From Patescibacteria group bacterium (GTDB lineage: Bacteria > Patescibacteria > Microgenomatia > UBA12405): 64,000 bases of DNA. Both the position numbers and the translations under genes were made by a program. Shown here piece after piece: positions 8,776 through 16,840 of the stretch (its first letter is position 1; each line of letters begins with the position of its first letter). The stretch covers positions 58,195 through 122,194 of the forward strand of contig JAMCSD010000002.1 of the NCBI GenBank assembly GCA_023380755.1, in the 5' to 3' direction. The notes beneath the pieces were generated by a model. That model did not search any database, was not told the origin of the DNA, and saw nothing but the letters and a program-made list of their open reading frames with translations.

Positions 8776-9369
8776 TTATTGAAACCACATGGCTCGGCCA
8801 AGCCGGTAATTAAGGTTTTTAAGACGCCGGTCAGTAATTTTTTTGGCGGGAACTCCGCCCCAAACTTCTAGCGGGGGAATGTCTTTGGTAACTACCGCTC
8901 CAGCGGCGACAACGGCACCATTACCAATTTTGACGCCAGGCAGTATTATAGCCCGAGGGCCGATGAAAACATAATCACCGATGGTGACGGAACCATAGGA
9001 ATTACCAAATTGCGGATCGTGGATATTATGTTCATCGTTGTAGATTAAAACTTCACTGGCAATATCGGTATGACTGCCGATGGTTAGAGGCGCCCGGCCA
9101 TCAAGGAAGCAATGGTCGCCGATAATGGTGTCCTCACCTATGGCAATTCCCTCAGGATTAAAAAAGTTGGCGCCGCAATGAATGGTGGAGCTGAGAGGTA
9201 GTTTTATGCCGGAAAGAATGTAGAAGAATTTACGGATAGTGTGAATGGGGATGTGGCCGATAATCCTTAGAATGAGTAGCCAGAACTCAAGAAGTATGGT
9301 TCGGATCCGATTAACAATTTTGTCGATCATTTGAGGAAAGCTTAAATTATGACCCTCTCGATCTTGCAT
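8776..9369 (-). CDS. Left-handed beta-helix acyltransferase (WcaF/maltose acetyltransferase-like)
   Basis: Predicted sugar O-acetyltransferase using acetyl-CoA, 197 residues. The C-terminal two thirds show successive hexapeptide repeats from about residue 70 (IAIGEDTIIG, LTIGSHTDIA, VTIGDYVFIG, VKIGNGAVV) ending in GAVVTKDIPP and GGVPAKKI, the standard finish of this family. DEHNIHDP around residues 112-119 supplies the active-site histidine loop. The N-terminal stretch has an amphipathic or hydrophobic segment (about 23-40). It lies 7 bases downstream of a GT4 gene and would decorate a glycan residue. The exact acceptor is unknown; the start could also be the internal ATG at codon 14. Confidence 0.86.
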   Translation of the reverse strand: MQDREGHNLSFPQMIDKIVNRIRTILLEFWLLILRIIGHIPIHTIRKFFYILSGIKLPLSSTIHCGANFFNPEGIAIGEDTIIGDHCFLDGRAPLTIGSHTDIASEVLIYNDEHNIHDPQFGNSYGSVTIGDYVFIGPRAIILPGVKIGNGAVVAAGAVVTKDIPPLEVWGGVPAKKITDRRLKNLNYRLGRAMWFQ

Positions 9370-9376
9370 ATAAGGA

Positions 9377-10450
9377 TTATAGCGCCTTTAGGAGCTTGAT
9401 AAAGTTTAAAGCAGCCTTGTCCCAGGAGAAAGTGGCACTTCTTTGGGGACCAAGCCGGGAATATTTTTGGTAAATACCAGGCTTAATGATCGATGTCATA
9501 GCAGTAAGAAGATCGGTGAGGTTGGTCGGGTCAAACAAGATTCCGGCGCGATCAATTACTTCCGGGAGGGAAGCTGCGTTAGAGCTTAAAACTGGAGTGC
9601 CGACCGCCATGGCTTCGATAGCGGGAATGCCGAAACCCTCGTAAAGACTGGGGATAATTAAGGCTTGAGCGTGTTTTAGAAGTGACCATTTAAAACTTTC
9701 AGTAATATAATCCATGAAAACAATGTCATCTTGAAGATTCAGCTGGCTAACGGTGGCGAAAATTTCATCATAAAGCCAGCCTTTTTTGCCAGTGATGACT
9801 AACTTGTATCGGCGGTGTGTTTGGTGAAACTGGGCGAAAGCTTGAATAAGAAAAGGAATATTTTTGGAAGGCTTGAGGGTACCCAGGGAAAGAAAGTAAG
9901 GGTGGTGGGGAAAAGGATTCTCGGTATCAATTGCGGCCGGTAGTTCGACTCCCGGATAAATTACTGATATTTTATCTAAAGGAATATGGTAAATATCGGC
10001 AATTTCCTTTTTGGTAAATTCGGAAATGGTAATTATGTGGGTGGAGTGTTTAATGGAGTTTTTGGTCCAATTTTTTAGTTGGTAAAGGTCTTTGGGGGTA
10101 AATTGTTCGGGATAATGAAGAAAACCGAGATCCATAATGGCGCAAATGACGGGAGACGGTGAAAATAAAGGTGTATAGTGTCCCAAGGAAATGAAAAGAT
10201 CGGGTTTGGGACCGATAAAAAGATGGAGAGGTAAGGCCAACCTGGTCCAAAGTTTATGGGGGCCAAAGACTCGATAGTGCCAGTGAGAAGAAGCAGGGGG
10301 AAGATCGGGTAGGGGGGCAGTTTTAAGATAGATGGAGTATTTGTTTTGGGAGTCTTGTTGATGAATATGACGGAGTAGTTGATAGGCATATTGGCCAATG
10401 CCGACGCGATGATCATTGTTAGCTTCGTTACCGTCGATTCCGATAATCAT
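9377..10450 (-). CDS. GT4 family glycosyltransferase
   Basis: GT-B retaining glycosyltransferase, 357 residues. The N-terminus reads GIDGNEAN and then VGIGQYAYQL, the acceptor-side loop of mannosyltransferase-like GT4 enzymes. The donor domain has EGFGIPAIE (E271 and E279, the EX7E pair) and ASLPEV. The ATG at 10450 overlaps the upstream GT4 gene by 4 bases. It closely resembles its upstream neighbour in architecture, suggesting an old duplication, but it keeps both glutamates while the neighbour has lost one. Likely adds a hexose to a cytoplasmic lipid-linked intermediate. Confidence 0.88.
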   Translation of the reverse strand: MIIGIDGNEANNDHRVGIGQYAYQLLRHIHQQDSQNKYSIYLKTAPLPDLPPASSHWHYRVFGPHKLWTRLALPLHLFIGPKPDLFISLGHYTPLFSPSPVICAIMDLGFLHYPEQFTPKDLYQLKNWTKNSIKHSTHIITISEFTKKEIADIYHIPLDKISVIYPGVELPAAIDTENPFPHHPYFLSLGTLKPSKNIPFLIQAFAQFHQTHRRYKLVITGKKGWLYDEIFATVSQLNLQDDIVFMDYITESFKWSLLKHAQALIIPSLYEGFGIPAIEAMAVGTPVLSSNAASLPEVIDRAGILFDPTNLTDLLTAMTSIIKPGIYQKYSRLGPQRSATFSWDKAALNFIKLLKAL

Positions 10451-11586
10451 TTATTGCCTAATTGTTGATAAAGTTTTAAGGTGTTTTGGGCAGTAATTTC
10501 CCAAGAGAACTTTTTGGCTTGAACTAAACCTTTCTTTATTAAAGCATTTCGGGCATCGGTTTTGGTGATTTTAGAGATGGCTGATTTGATAGCTGATACA
10601 GAATAAGGGTCAATCAAAAGGGCGGCATTGTCCCCCACTTCGATCAAAGAAGAATTGTGGCTGGTGATAACCGGTGTCCCAACTGCCATGGCTTTAATGA
10701 CAGGCAGGCCGAAGCCTTCGTACAAAGAAGGATAAACTAGCGCGGTAGCAGCAGCGTGAAGTTGTACTAGGTCGTTTTCATCGACAAAACCGAGGATTTT
10801 GATGTCCGGGCGGTTGATCTCGATATCTTCGCCCCAACCATATTTTCCAGTAATGGCTAATTCCAGGTTGGATTTAGGGTGCTGAGTTTTGAAGCGGACG
10901 AAAGCTTGAACCAGGCGATGCAAATTCTTACGAGGTTCCCGGGTACCTTGGGCTAAAAGAAAGTCATGGAGATGGTACTTGTTTTTGATTGAGCTGATGA
11001 GTTGTGATTTATGTTCTGCTTTGAGTTTATAAAACTGATTATATTTTTCCTCTGCCGCTTCGTAGATAACCATGGTCTTGGCCGGATCGATATTGGGATA
11101 GAGTTTTAAAAGATCTTTTTGGGTATTTTGGGAGACACAGATAAACCGGGAAGCTTCACGTGATGCCCAGAACATTTTTAAGCGATGGGTGGAAACGATC
11201 TTGGGGTGAAGCCAATGAGGAAAAAGAAAAGGTGTCAGGTCGTGAATGGTGCAAACAGATTTAGCCTTCGCGGTCGGAGGCTGGGTCCAGTCGGAAGTAT
11301 GAAAGATGTCACAATCACCAATAAATTGTTCAATCGGAAAAACGTGGAGCCGATTCCACAATAAACTGAGAAAGGTGGGCGGTAAACGATAAATGAATAA
11401 GGTGCAGTTGGGGTATTGGGCGGCAAGAGTGGCCATTTCGGCTGGTAATTTCAGACGCCAGGAAGAAAAGAAGAGTTTATAGTGATTTTTCTTATCATTG
11501 ATGAGGAGATTTTTTACCAGATTGTAGGTGTAATTAGAAACGCCGGTACCGTAAGCGACCGAGGTAATGTCAATTCCAATAATCAT
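10447..11586 (-). CDS. GT4 family glycosyltransferase with altered EX7E motif
   Basis: GT-B glycosyltransferase of 379 residues. GIDITSVAYGTGVSNY opens the acceptor domain and RNLHRLVQAF precedes the donor domain. In the donor-site motif EGFGLPVIK the first glutamate (E290) is present, but the second of the EX7E pair is lysine (K298). The second glutamate normally contacts the donor ribose, so activity or donor choice may differ. The protein is otherwise full length and undisturbed. It is 6 bases downstream of a GT2 gene and overlaps the next GT4 by 4 bases. The GT4 assignment is firm; whether it is fully active is open. Confidence 0.86.
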   Translation of the reverse strand: MIIGIDITSVAYGTGVSNYTYNLVKNLLINDKKNHYKLFFSSWRLKLPAEMATLAAQYPNCTLFIYRLPPTFLSLLWNRLHVFPIEQFIGDCDIFHTSDWTQPPTAKAKSVCTIHDLTPFLFPHWLHPKIVSTHRLKMFWASREASRFICVSQNTQKDLLKLYPNIDPAKTMVIYEAAEEKYNQFYKLKAEHKSQLISSIKNKYHLHDFLLAQGTREPRKNLHRLVQAFVRFKTQHPKSNLELAITGKYGWGEDIEINRPDIKILGFVDENDLVQLHAAATALVYPSLYEGFGLPVIKAMAVGTPVITSHNSSLIEVGDNAALLIDPYSVSAIKSAISKITKTDARNALIKKGLVQAKKFSWEITAQNTLKLYQQLGNK

Positions 11587-11592
11587 GGCAAT

Positions 11593-12534
11593 TTAGTTTA
11601 GCATTTTACGTTTGTGAAGCATTTTGGGCAGGTGGATGAGAGTCTCAATATAGGTACTAGCCAGGGTGAAGGGTATTCGGGCTAAGGGGGTATTTTTAAT
11701 CAGACCGGAACAATTACGTAATCTTTCTGTAAAAATTTCCGGAAAATGTGACAGAATGGTTTTGAAAGGATAGTTTTTAGCAATCAGGTAAATCCAATTT
11801 TTAGCATCCATCCGGTGGCGAAAATTGCCCATCTGACGGCTGGTGCCGCCGCCAAGGTGGTAGGAAACAGCTTGGGGGATAAAAATGGTTTTAAAACCGT
11901 GGTGATGGAGGCGGAAGGCGAGATCAACATCTTCTTCATAAGCAAAGAAATCGGGGTCAAAAAGGCCGATTTTTTGGAGCACCTCTCGCTTATAAACGAC
12001 CAATGAGGCCGAGGCTCCCCAAATCAGATGCGGTTTTTGGCGAGAATAATCAGAGGGGGAGAATTTCTTTCCATTATTAATATTAAAAGCCTTGCCTTTG
12101 AGGAAAAATTGAAGTCCTTCGGATTCAATCTGGGTGCCATCTTGGTTGAGTACCAAGCCAAAGAAAGAGGCGATGGATGGATCGGTGGTGCGTTTGATTT
12201 CGGCCACAACAAGGGTAAACCAATTAGGGTTGAGGGTAAGATCGTTATTACAGATAATGACAAATTCGGATTGGGAAGCGGCGATCCCCCGGTTGACAGC
12301 GCCAGCAAAACCGAAGTTTTGGTTAAGGCTTATAATTTTTTTTGATGGAAAATCAAACTGGGTAAAAATTTCTTTGGAACCATCTTGGGAATAGTTATCG
12401 ACCAGGATGATTTCAAACTGAGCGGCATGGCAATGATTTATGGCACTTTTTAGGGAATTAAGACACGAGGGTAGAAATTGGACACCGTTGTAATTGGGAA
12501 TAACGACAGAGAAAGTGGGTTTAGAGTTGGTCAT
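11593..12534 (-). CDS. GT2 family glycosyltransferase (rhamnosyltransferase-like)
   Basis: GT-A inverting glycosyltransferase of 313 residues. Motifs in order: VVIPNYNG at the first strand, LVDNYSQDGS, NFGFAGAVN, ICNNDL at the metal site, and YEEDVDLAFRL near the catalytic base. No convincing membrane segment. The ATG at 12534 overlaps the DUF192 gene upstream by 14 bases, placing it second in the long leftward operon that starts near 13009. It probably adds one sugar to a lipid-linked glycan at the cytoplasmic face; donor unknown, with dTDP- or GDP-deoxyhexose made by the neighbouring sugar genes a reasonable guess. Confidence 0.87.
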   Translation of the reverse strand: MTNSKPTFSVVIPNYNGVQFLPSCLNSLKSAINHCHAAQFEIILVDNYSQDGSKEIFTQFDFPSKKIISLNQNFGFAGAVNRGIAASQSEFVIICNNDLTLNPNWFTLVVAEIKRTTDPSIASFFGLVLNQDGTQIESEGLQFFLKGKAFNINNGKKFSPSDYSRQKPHLIWGASASLVVYKREVLQKIGLFDPDFFAYEEDVDLAFRLHHHGFKTIFIPQAVSYHLGGGTSRQMGNFRHRMDAKNWIYLIAKNYPFKTILSHFPEIFTERLRNCSGLIKNTPLARIPFTLASTYIETLIHLPKMLHKRKMLN

Positions 12535-13009
12535 AAGGAAGATTGATAGTTTCGCCGACCCGGAGGTTCAGTTTTTGAGAATCGCCGGCATTTAACTCGA
12601 TAACGTATTTGGCAGGTGTGGAATTTTGATAAATCTTTAGTTGATTAAGAGCGACGCCGGGCTCGGGATTTGCTGTGGCAATGGAAACAATCTGGCCCTG
12701 GTGATCAAGCCAAACCATATCGAGAGGGATGAGGGTATCTTTCATCCAGAATGGCAGTGTCGTATCCTGGCCAAATATAAAAATCATACCGCAGGTTGGG
12801 CAAAGTTCCTTCCGGTTCGAGAGACCAGCAGCCCGTTCAGAATTACTTCGGGCAATTTCGAGGAGATATTCTTTTTGGTTAAAAACAACGGAAATAGTCG
12901 GCAGATTGTTGTTAGTTGGCGGGTTCAATACTAGAATTAAATTGCGGATAAGTAGCCAGGCGACTAAGCCCAAGCAGAGTAAAACGATAATGACTTTAAG
13001 ATCGGCCAT
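12521..13009 (-). CDS. DUF192 family secreted or membrane-anchored protein
   Basis: A 162-residue protein with one N-terminal membrane segment or signal anchor (about residues 4-28), followed by a DUF192 domain exported to the outside. DUF192 hallmarks are visible: an ARSNSERAAGL stretch, CPTCGMIFIF, FWMKDTLIPLDM and VIELNAG. The family's biochemical function is unknown. I chose the ATG at 13009, with AGGAAAG 6 to 12 bases upstream, over a GTG at 13039 that would add ten residues before the membrane segment. It is the first gene of the leftward 13-kb operon. Two cysteines in CPTC are an unusual pair for this domain and could bind metal or form a disulfide. Confidence 0.85.
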   Translation of the reverse strand: MADLKVIIVLLCLGLVAWLLIRNLILVLNPPTNNNLPTISVVFNQKEYLLEIARSNSERAAGLSNRKELCPTCGMIFIFGQDTTLPFWMKDTLIPLDMVWLDHQGQIVSIATANPEPGVALNQLKIYQNSTPAKYVIELNAGDSQKLNLRVGETINLPYDQL

Positions 13010-13065
13010 AGTTACTTTCCTATTGTAGCCTAGTGTCACGCCCTAGTGTATATTAAACTATACCC
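13010..13065. promoter_or_regulatory. Divergent promoter region between DUF192 and LPTM genes
   Basis: A 56-base divergent gap must hold both promoters. Leftward, TACAAT (minus strand, 13027-13022) ends 12 bases before the ATG at 13009. Rightward, TATATT at 13049-13054 ends 11 bases before the ATG at 13066. Neither has a good -35 box at 17 bases. The octamer CCTAGTGT occurs twice in direct orientation (13029-13036 and 13042-13049), 13 bases apart, and could be an operator. All assignments are by eye. Confidence 0.4.
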
Positions 13066-13992
13066 ATGCTGAAAATGGTAAAGACAGTCTTTGGATCTCG
13101 GGTTTTCCGCTTGTTGTTTTCAGCAGTCTTATTTTATTTCGCTTTTCGTAAGGTGAATATTGTCCGATTGTTGAGCGAGCTACGAATGGTACCCGGATGG
13201 TTCCTGTTAATAATAGTTCTCTACTTTACGGTTAGCATGACAGTGGGAGCGGTCAGGTGGATGCTACTGGTTCTGGAAAATCCAAAAGTAAAGGATATCC
13301 GTAATTTCTTAAATGCATCGTATTCCGGTGCTTTTTACAGTTTATTTTTTCCGTCGGCGGTAGGAGGAGATTTAGTTAAATGGCTGCCTCTTTTAGAAAA
13401 ATATCCTCATCTTTCAAAAACAAAGCTAGCTAGTTCGGTATTAATCGATCGGGTGGTGGGATTATCGGCTTTTGCTTTAATGGCTTTTATCTCCGTATCT
13501 GTTGGAAAATTACTCAAATTCCCCTTTCCGGATTATCTTTTTTGGTTGTTTTTATTTTTGTTTGTCGGGGTAATTGTTTTTTATCTTTTTGTCTTTACGG
13601 TTGATTTTGAAAAACTGTTCGGGAAAATTAAGTTCTTAAGAAGAATTTTAGATATTTTAGATATCTTAAAAGCGGGTAATAAGAAACGGATTTTTACATG
13701 CTTGTTAATTTCGATAGTGGCCGAACCAGTGTGGATTTTACCCATCTGGTTTTATAGTTTAATTTTTAATGCCGGGATGAGTTTAATGTCGGTATTTATT
13801 TTTATACCGGTGATCAACCTAATCATTGTGCTACCGATATCTTTTGCCGGTTTTGGCGCCCGAGAGAATTTATTCGTCTTGTTTTTTTCGCAATTAGGAC
13901 TGTCGGAGGAGAAGATATTATTGGTATCAACTTTTACGGGGATTATTGGTATTTTGAACGCTTTGTTGGGAGGACTGATTAGTTTAATATGA
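13066..13992 (+). CDS. LPTM / UPF0104 family flippase-like membrane protein
   Basis: Polytopic protein of 308 residues in the lysylphosphatidylglycerol synthase transmembrane family (PF03706, YbhN/AglD-like). About eight hydrophobic segments are seen. The family hallmarks AVGGDLVKW around residues 102-110 and IDRVVGLSA near 129-137 are clear, as is the late GFGARE motif near 264-269. Members of this family act in moving or modifying lipid-linked molecules, and several accompany glycosyltransferases. It starts the short rightward pair with galE, with which it overlaps by 4 bases (ATGA). A role as flippase for a lipid-linked sugar is inference. Confidence 0.84.
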   Translation: MLKMVKTVFGSRVFRLLFSAVLFYFAFRKVNIVRLLSELRMVPGWFLLIIVLYFTVSMTVGAVRWMLLVLENPKVKDIRNFLNASYSGAFYSLFFPSAVGGDLVKWLPLLEKYPHLSKTKLASSVLIDRVVGLSAFALMAFISVSVGKLLKFPFPDYLFWLFLFLFVGVIVFYLFVFTVDFEKLFGKIKFLRRILDILDILKAGNKKRIFTCLLISIVAEPVWILPIWFYSLIFNAGMSLMSVFIFIPVINLIIVLPISFAGFGARENLFVLFFSQLGLSEEKILLVSTFTGIIGILNALLGGLISLI

Positions 13993-14951
13993 TCTTAATT
14001 ACCGGCGGTGCAGGTTATATTGGATCGCACATCAACAAGCTACTATTTAAAAAGGAAAGGGAAACGGTAGTCTTTGATAACCTTTCGACTGGTCATCGGG
14101 AATTAGCCAAATGGGGACATTTGGAGGTTGGAGATCTGGGTAAGGTGACGGAAATTGAAAATGTATTTAAAAAGTATCCAATTGAGAGCGTGATCCACTT
14201 TGCGGCATCGAAAGCAGTAGGAGAATCGGTGGAAAACCCGGAAAAGTATTACTATAACAATGTAGTAAATACCCTAAATTTGCTGGCGGTAATGAAGAAG
14301 CAAGGGGTAAAAAAAATTGTTTTTTCATCTTCAGCCGCCACTTTTGGCGATCCGCAATATAATCCAATCGACGAAAAACATCCGCAAAATCCGATAAATC
14401 CTTATGGTTATACCAAACTGGTAATGGAGAAAATGCTGGAAGATTACGTTAAGGCGTATGATTTTCGTTATGCAGCGTTGCGGTATTTTAATGCGGCAGG
14501 GGCAGATCCGGATGGAGAAGTAGGAGAATGGCCGGGGTCAGGGCAAAATTTAATACCTTTGGTTCTTGATGCAGCCATAGGGGTGCGGGAAGAGATAAAA
14601 ATCTTTGGAACCGATTATCCGACTGCGGATGGGACTTGTGTTCGGGATTATATCCATGTCTCTGATTTGGCGACAGCGCATGTTTTAGCCCTGGATTATT
14701 TAGACAAGGAAAGTGGATGTTTTAATTTGGGGAACGGACAGGGTTCTTCAGTAAAAGAAGTGGTAGCTATGGCTAAAAGAGTGACGGGGGTTGATTTTAA
14801 AGTGACGGAATCGGCGCGCCGGCCGGGTGATCCGGCAATCCTGATAGCTGATTCGTCAAAAGCAGAAAAGGTACTCGGCTGGAAACCGAAATATAACGAG
14901 CTCGCAACGATAATCAAAACAGCTTGGGATTGGAGAAAGAAACTGGCTTAA
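13989..14951 (+). CDS. galE: UDP-glucose 4-epimerase
   Basis: Interconverts UDP-glucose and UDP-galactose (or the N-acetyl forms) using bound NAD. The 320-residue product is a complete extended SDR: GGAGYIGSH at residues 6-14 binds NAD, SSSAAT at 113-118 holds the catalytic serine region, and Y139 and K143 form YxxxK. RYFNAAGADPDGEVGEW, about residues 164-180, is the GalE-specific substrate loop. It overlaps the upstream gene by 4 bases (ATGA). Its stop overlaps by 4 bases the stop of the oppositely directed reductase gene, so no terminator separates them. It supplies galactose-type donors to the surrounding glycosyltransferases. Confidence 0.92.
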   Translation: MILITGGAGYIGSHINKLLFKKERETVVFDNLSTGHRELAKWGHLEVGDLGKVTEIENVFKKYPIESVIHFAASKAVGESVENPEKYYYNNVVNTLNLLAVMKKQGVKKIVFSSSAATFGDPQYNPIDEKHPQNPINPYGYTKLVMEKMLEDYVKAYDFRYAALRYFNAAGADPDGEVGEWPGSGQNLIPLVLDAAIGVREEIKIFGTDYPTADGTCVRDYIHVSDLATAHVLALDYLDKESGCFNLGNGQGSSVKEVVAMAKRVTGVDFKVTESARRPGDPAILIADSSKAEKVLGWKPKYNELATIIKTAWDWRKKLA

Positions 14952-15823
14952 AGCTGACTTTTAAGACGTAAAAGCCCTTCGTTTAAATCAGAAAACCTGA
15001 CCCCAAGTGAGGTGATTTTTTGGTTGGACAAGGAAAGATTCTTTTGCCAAGGGCGACAATTGGGTAGTGAGGAATTAAAATAATCAGATAAGGTACTGCG
15101 GCGGATTTCGCGAGGATCAAAATCAAAGAGCAGGGCAATTTCGCGGGCAAGGTCATAGGGTGATGAAAAAGAAGAACCGACCAGGTGGAAAATTCCGGTT
15201 GACTGTTCTTGGCATAAGAAATTAATTCCGGTAGCGATATCGTCAATAAAAGTCGGGGTGATGGTTTGATCAACGAAAAAAGGTTTTAGGCGGTGGTATT
15301 GGAAATCGTCAATGATCCGGCGAATAAGATCTTTTTTGAGGTCGTAGGAGGCACGGTAAGGAAAAGAGATTCGCGCAATAGCAAAATCAGAAAGTTTTGT
15401 CGAAACTATTTGTTCACCTCGGAGCTTAGTTTCTCCGTACCATTCAATGGGATGGGGCGTGTCGGTTTCAGTATATGGCCCATTTTTAGTCCCATCAAAC
15501 ACAAAATCAGTGGAAACATATATCAGGTACTTTTGGTACTTTTTACATAAATTAACAATGTTTTCGGTACCGGTGACATTAAGTTGATAACAGAAGCCAT
15601 TTTTATCACCACGTTGCTGCCAAGCGGCACGGGTGTCGGTAAAAGCGGCTAAATGGATGACCGCTGAAGCCTGGGGGTGATTTATAAACACTGGTTCGAG
15701 GGTTGATGGTTTTAAGATATCGTGTCCACTATGGCGCGATAAATCGTGAAATTGGTGCTGAGGAAAGAGTTCCACAAACCGCGAGCCGACTAGACCGGAT
15801 AAACCGGTACCAATTATTTCCAT
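14948..15823 (-). CDS. RmlD-like NAD(P)-dependent sugar-nucleotide reductase (dTDP-4-keto-rhamnose or GDP-4-keto-6-deoxymannose reductase)
   Basis: Extended SDR of 291 residues of the RmlD type. GTGLSGLVGS at 5-14 is the cofactor loop, STDFVFDG at 104-111 is the RmlD hallmark, and Y129 and K133 (YGETK) are the catalytic pair. It starts directly after the gmd stop with no gap, third in an rmlB-gmd-reductase operon. Two products are possible: dTDP-L-rhamnose (RmlD role, with RmlA and RmlB encoded here) or a GDP-6-deoxyhexose such as GDP-D-rhamnose (Rmd role, with Gmd). No RmlC was found in the window, and direct contact with gmd favours the GDP route slightly. The choice is not settled by sequence alone. 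Confidence 0.82.
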   Translation of the reverse strand: MEIIGTGLSGLVGSRFVELFPQHQFHDLSRHSGHDILKPSTLEPVFINHPQASAVIHLAAFTDTRAAWQQRGDKNGFCYQLNVTGTENIVNLCKKYQKYLIYVSTDFVFDGTKNGPYTETDTPHPIEWYGETKLRGEQIVSTKLSDFAIARISFPYRASYDLKKDLIRRIIDDFQYHRLKPFFVDQTITPTFIDDIATGINFLCQEQSTGIFHLVGSSFSSPYDLAREIALLFDFDPREIRRSTLSDYFNSSLPNCRPWQKNLSLSNQKITSLGVRFSDLNEGLLRLKSQL

Positions 15824-16840
15824 TTAACGGAGTAGGGCTAAATCAGAATCGATCATCATTTTAATAAGTTCCTTAAAAGTGGTTTTGGGTTTCCAACCGG
15901 TAGCTTGGCGGATTTTAGAGGCATCCCCCACCAGCGGTCCGGTTTCGATCGGACGCACCCATTTAGGATTGATGGTGACATGGTCGTGCCAATTAAGGCC
16001 GACGTAGGAGAAGGCGGTCTCACATAGTTCTTTGATGGTGTGGACTTCACCCGTGCCAACGACAAAATCATCGGGATGGTCAAGCTGCAGGATCTGCCAC
16101 ATGGCCTCCACATAATCACCGGCAAAACCCCAATCACGCTGGGCTTCAAGATTGCCAAGCTGAACTTTACTTTGGTGGTCAATAACGGGCAGGCTACCCT
16201 CGGCTAAGGGAATTCGGGAATCTTTAAGACCCAACTTAATGGCAGCCACAGCCAGTGAGACTTTGCGGGTGACAAAATCAGGACTGCGGCGAGGGGATTC
16301 GTGATTAAAAAGAATGCCGGTAGCAATAAATAAATTAAAAGATTTCCGATAAATTTGGGCGTCAAAATGGGCTAAGGCTTTGGCAGCAGCATAAGGATTG
16401 GCCGGATGAATCGGGGTATTTTCATTTTGAGGAACAACTTTAGTTTCCCCAAAAAGCTCGCTGGTGCTCGCCTGATAAACTTTGGTCTTGGGGCAAACAT
16501 TGCGGACAGCTTCAAAAATTCTTAAGGCTCCCAAACCGGTTTGGTCAGCGGTGGCGATCGGTTGATTCCAGGATTCCCCTACGTGCGATTGGGCGCCAAG
16601 ATTATAAATTTCGTCAGGCTGGACCTGGCTAAGGTACATACTTAAGCAGGCAGGGTCGGAAAGATCACCTAAAAGAAAATTAATTTCATGCTTAAGATGA
16701 GCGACGTTGCCGTAACTTTGTTTACTGTTACGCCTTAATAATCCATAAACTTGGTAATCTTTACTTAGTAACAGTTCGGCCAAATAGGAACCGTCTTGAC
16801 CGGTAATGCCGGTGATAAACGCCTTTTTATTTTTTTTCAT
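15824..16840 (-). CDS. gmd: GDP-mannose 4,6-dehydratase
   Basis: Converts GDP-D-mannose to GDP-4-keto-6-deoxy-D-mannose, the precursor of GDP-fucose, GDP-rhamnose and GDP-perosamine. The 338-residue protein is full length. GITGQDGS at 11-18 is the Gmd form of the cofactor loop, RRNS at 36-39 selects NADP, STSELFG at 125-131 and Y150/K154 are the active site, and LFNHESPRRS near 182-191 is diagnostic for Gmd. It overlaps rmlB by 14 bases and abuts the reductase gene downstream. Its substrate would come from ManC at the left edge of the window. Confidence 0.93.
   Translation of the reverse strand: MKKNKKAFITGITGQDGSYLAELLLSKDYQVYGLLRRNSKQSYGNVAHLKHEINFLLGDLSDPACLSMYLSQVQPDEIYNLGAQSHVGESWNQPIATADQTGLGALRIFEAVRNVCPKTKVYQASTSELFGETKVVPQNENTPIHPANPYAAAKALAHFDAQIYRKSFNLFIATGILFNHESPRRSPDFVTRKVSLAVAAIKLGLKDSRIPLAEGSLPVIDHQSKVQLGNLEAQRDWGFAGDYVEAMWQILQLDHPDDFVVGTGEVHTIKELCETAFSYVGLNWHDHVTINPKWVRPIETGPLVGDASKIRQATGWKPKTTFKELIKMMIDSDLALLR

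Noticed and set aside
8774..8788. GTG at 8788 as start of the small membrane protein
   Set aside because: An ATG at 8773 follows the upstream stop by two bases and begins directly at the membrane segment.
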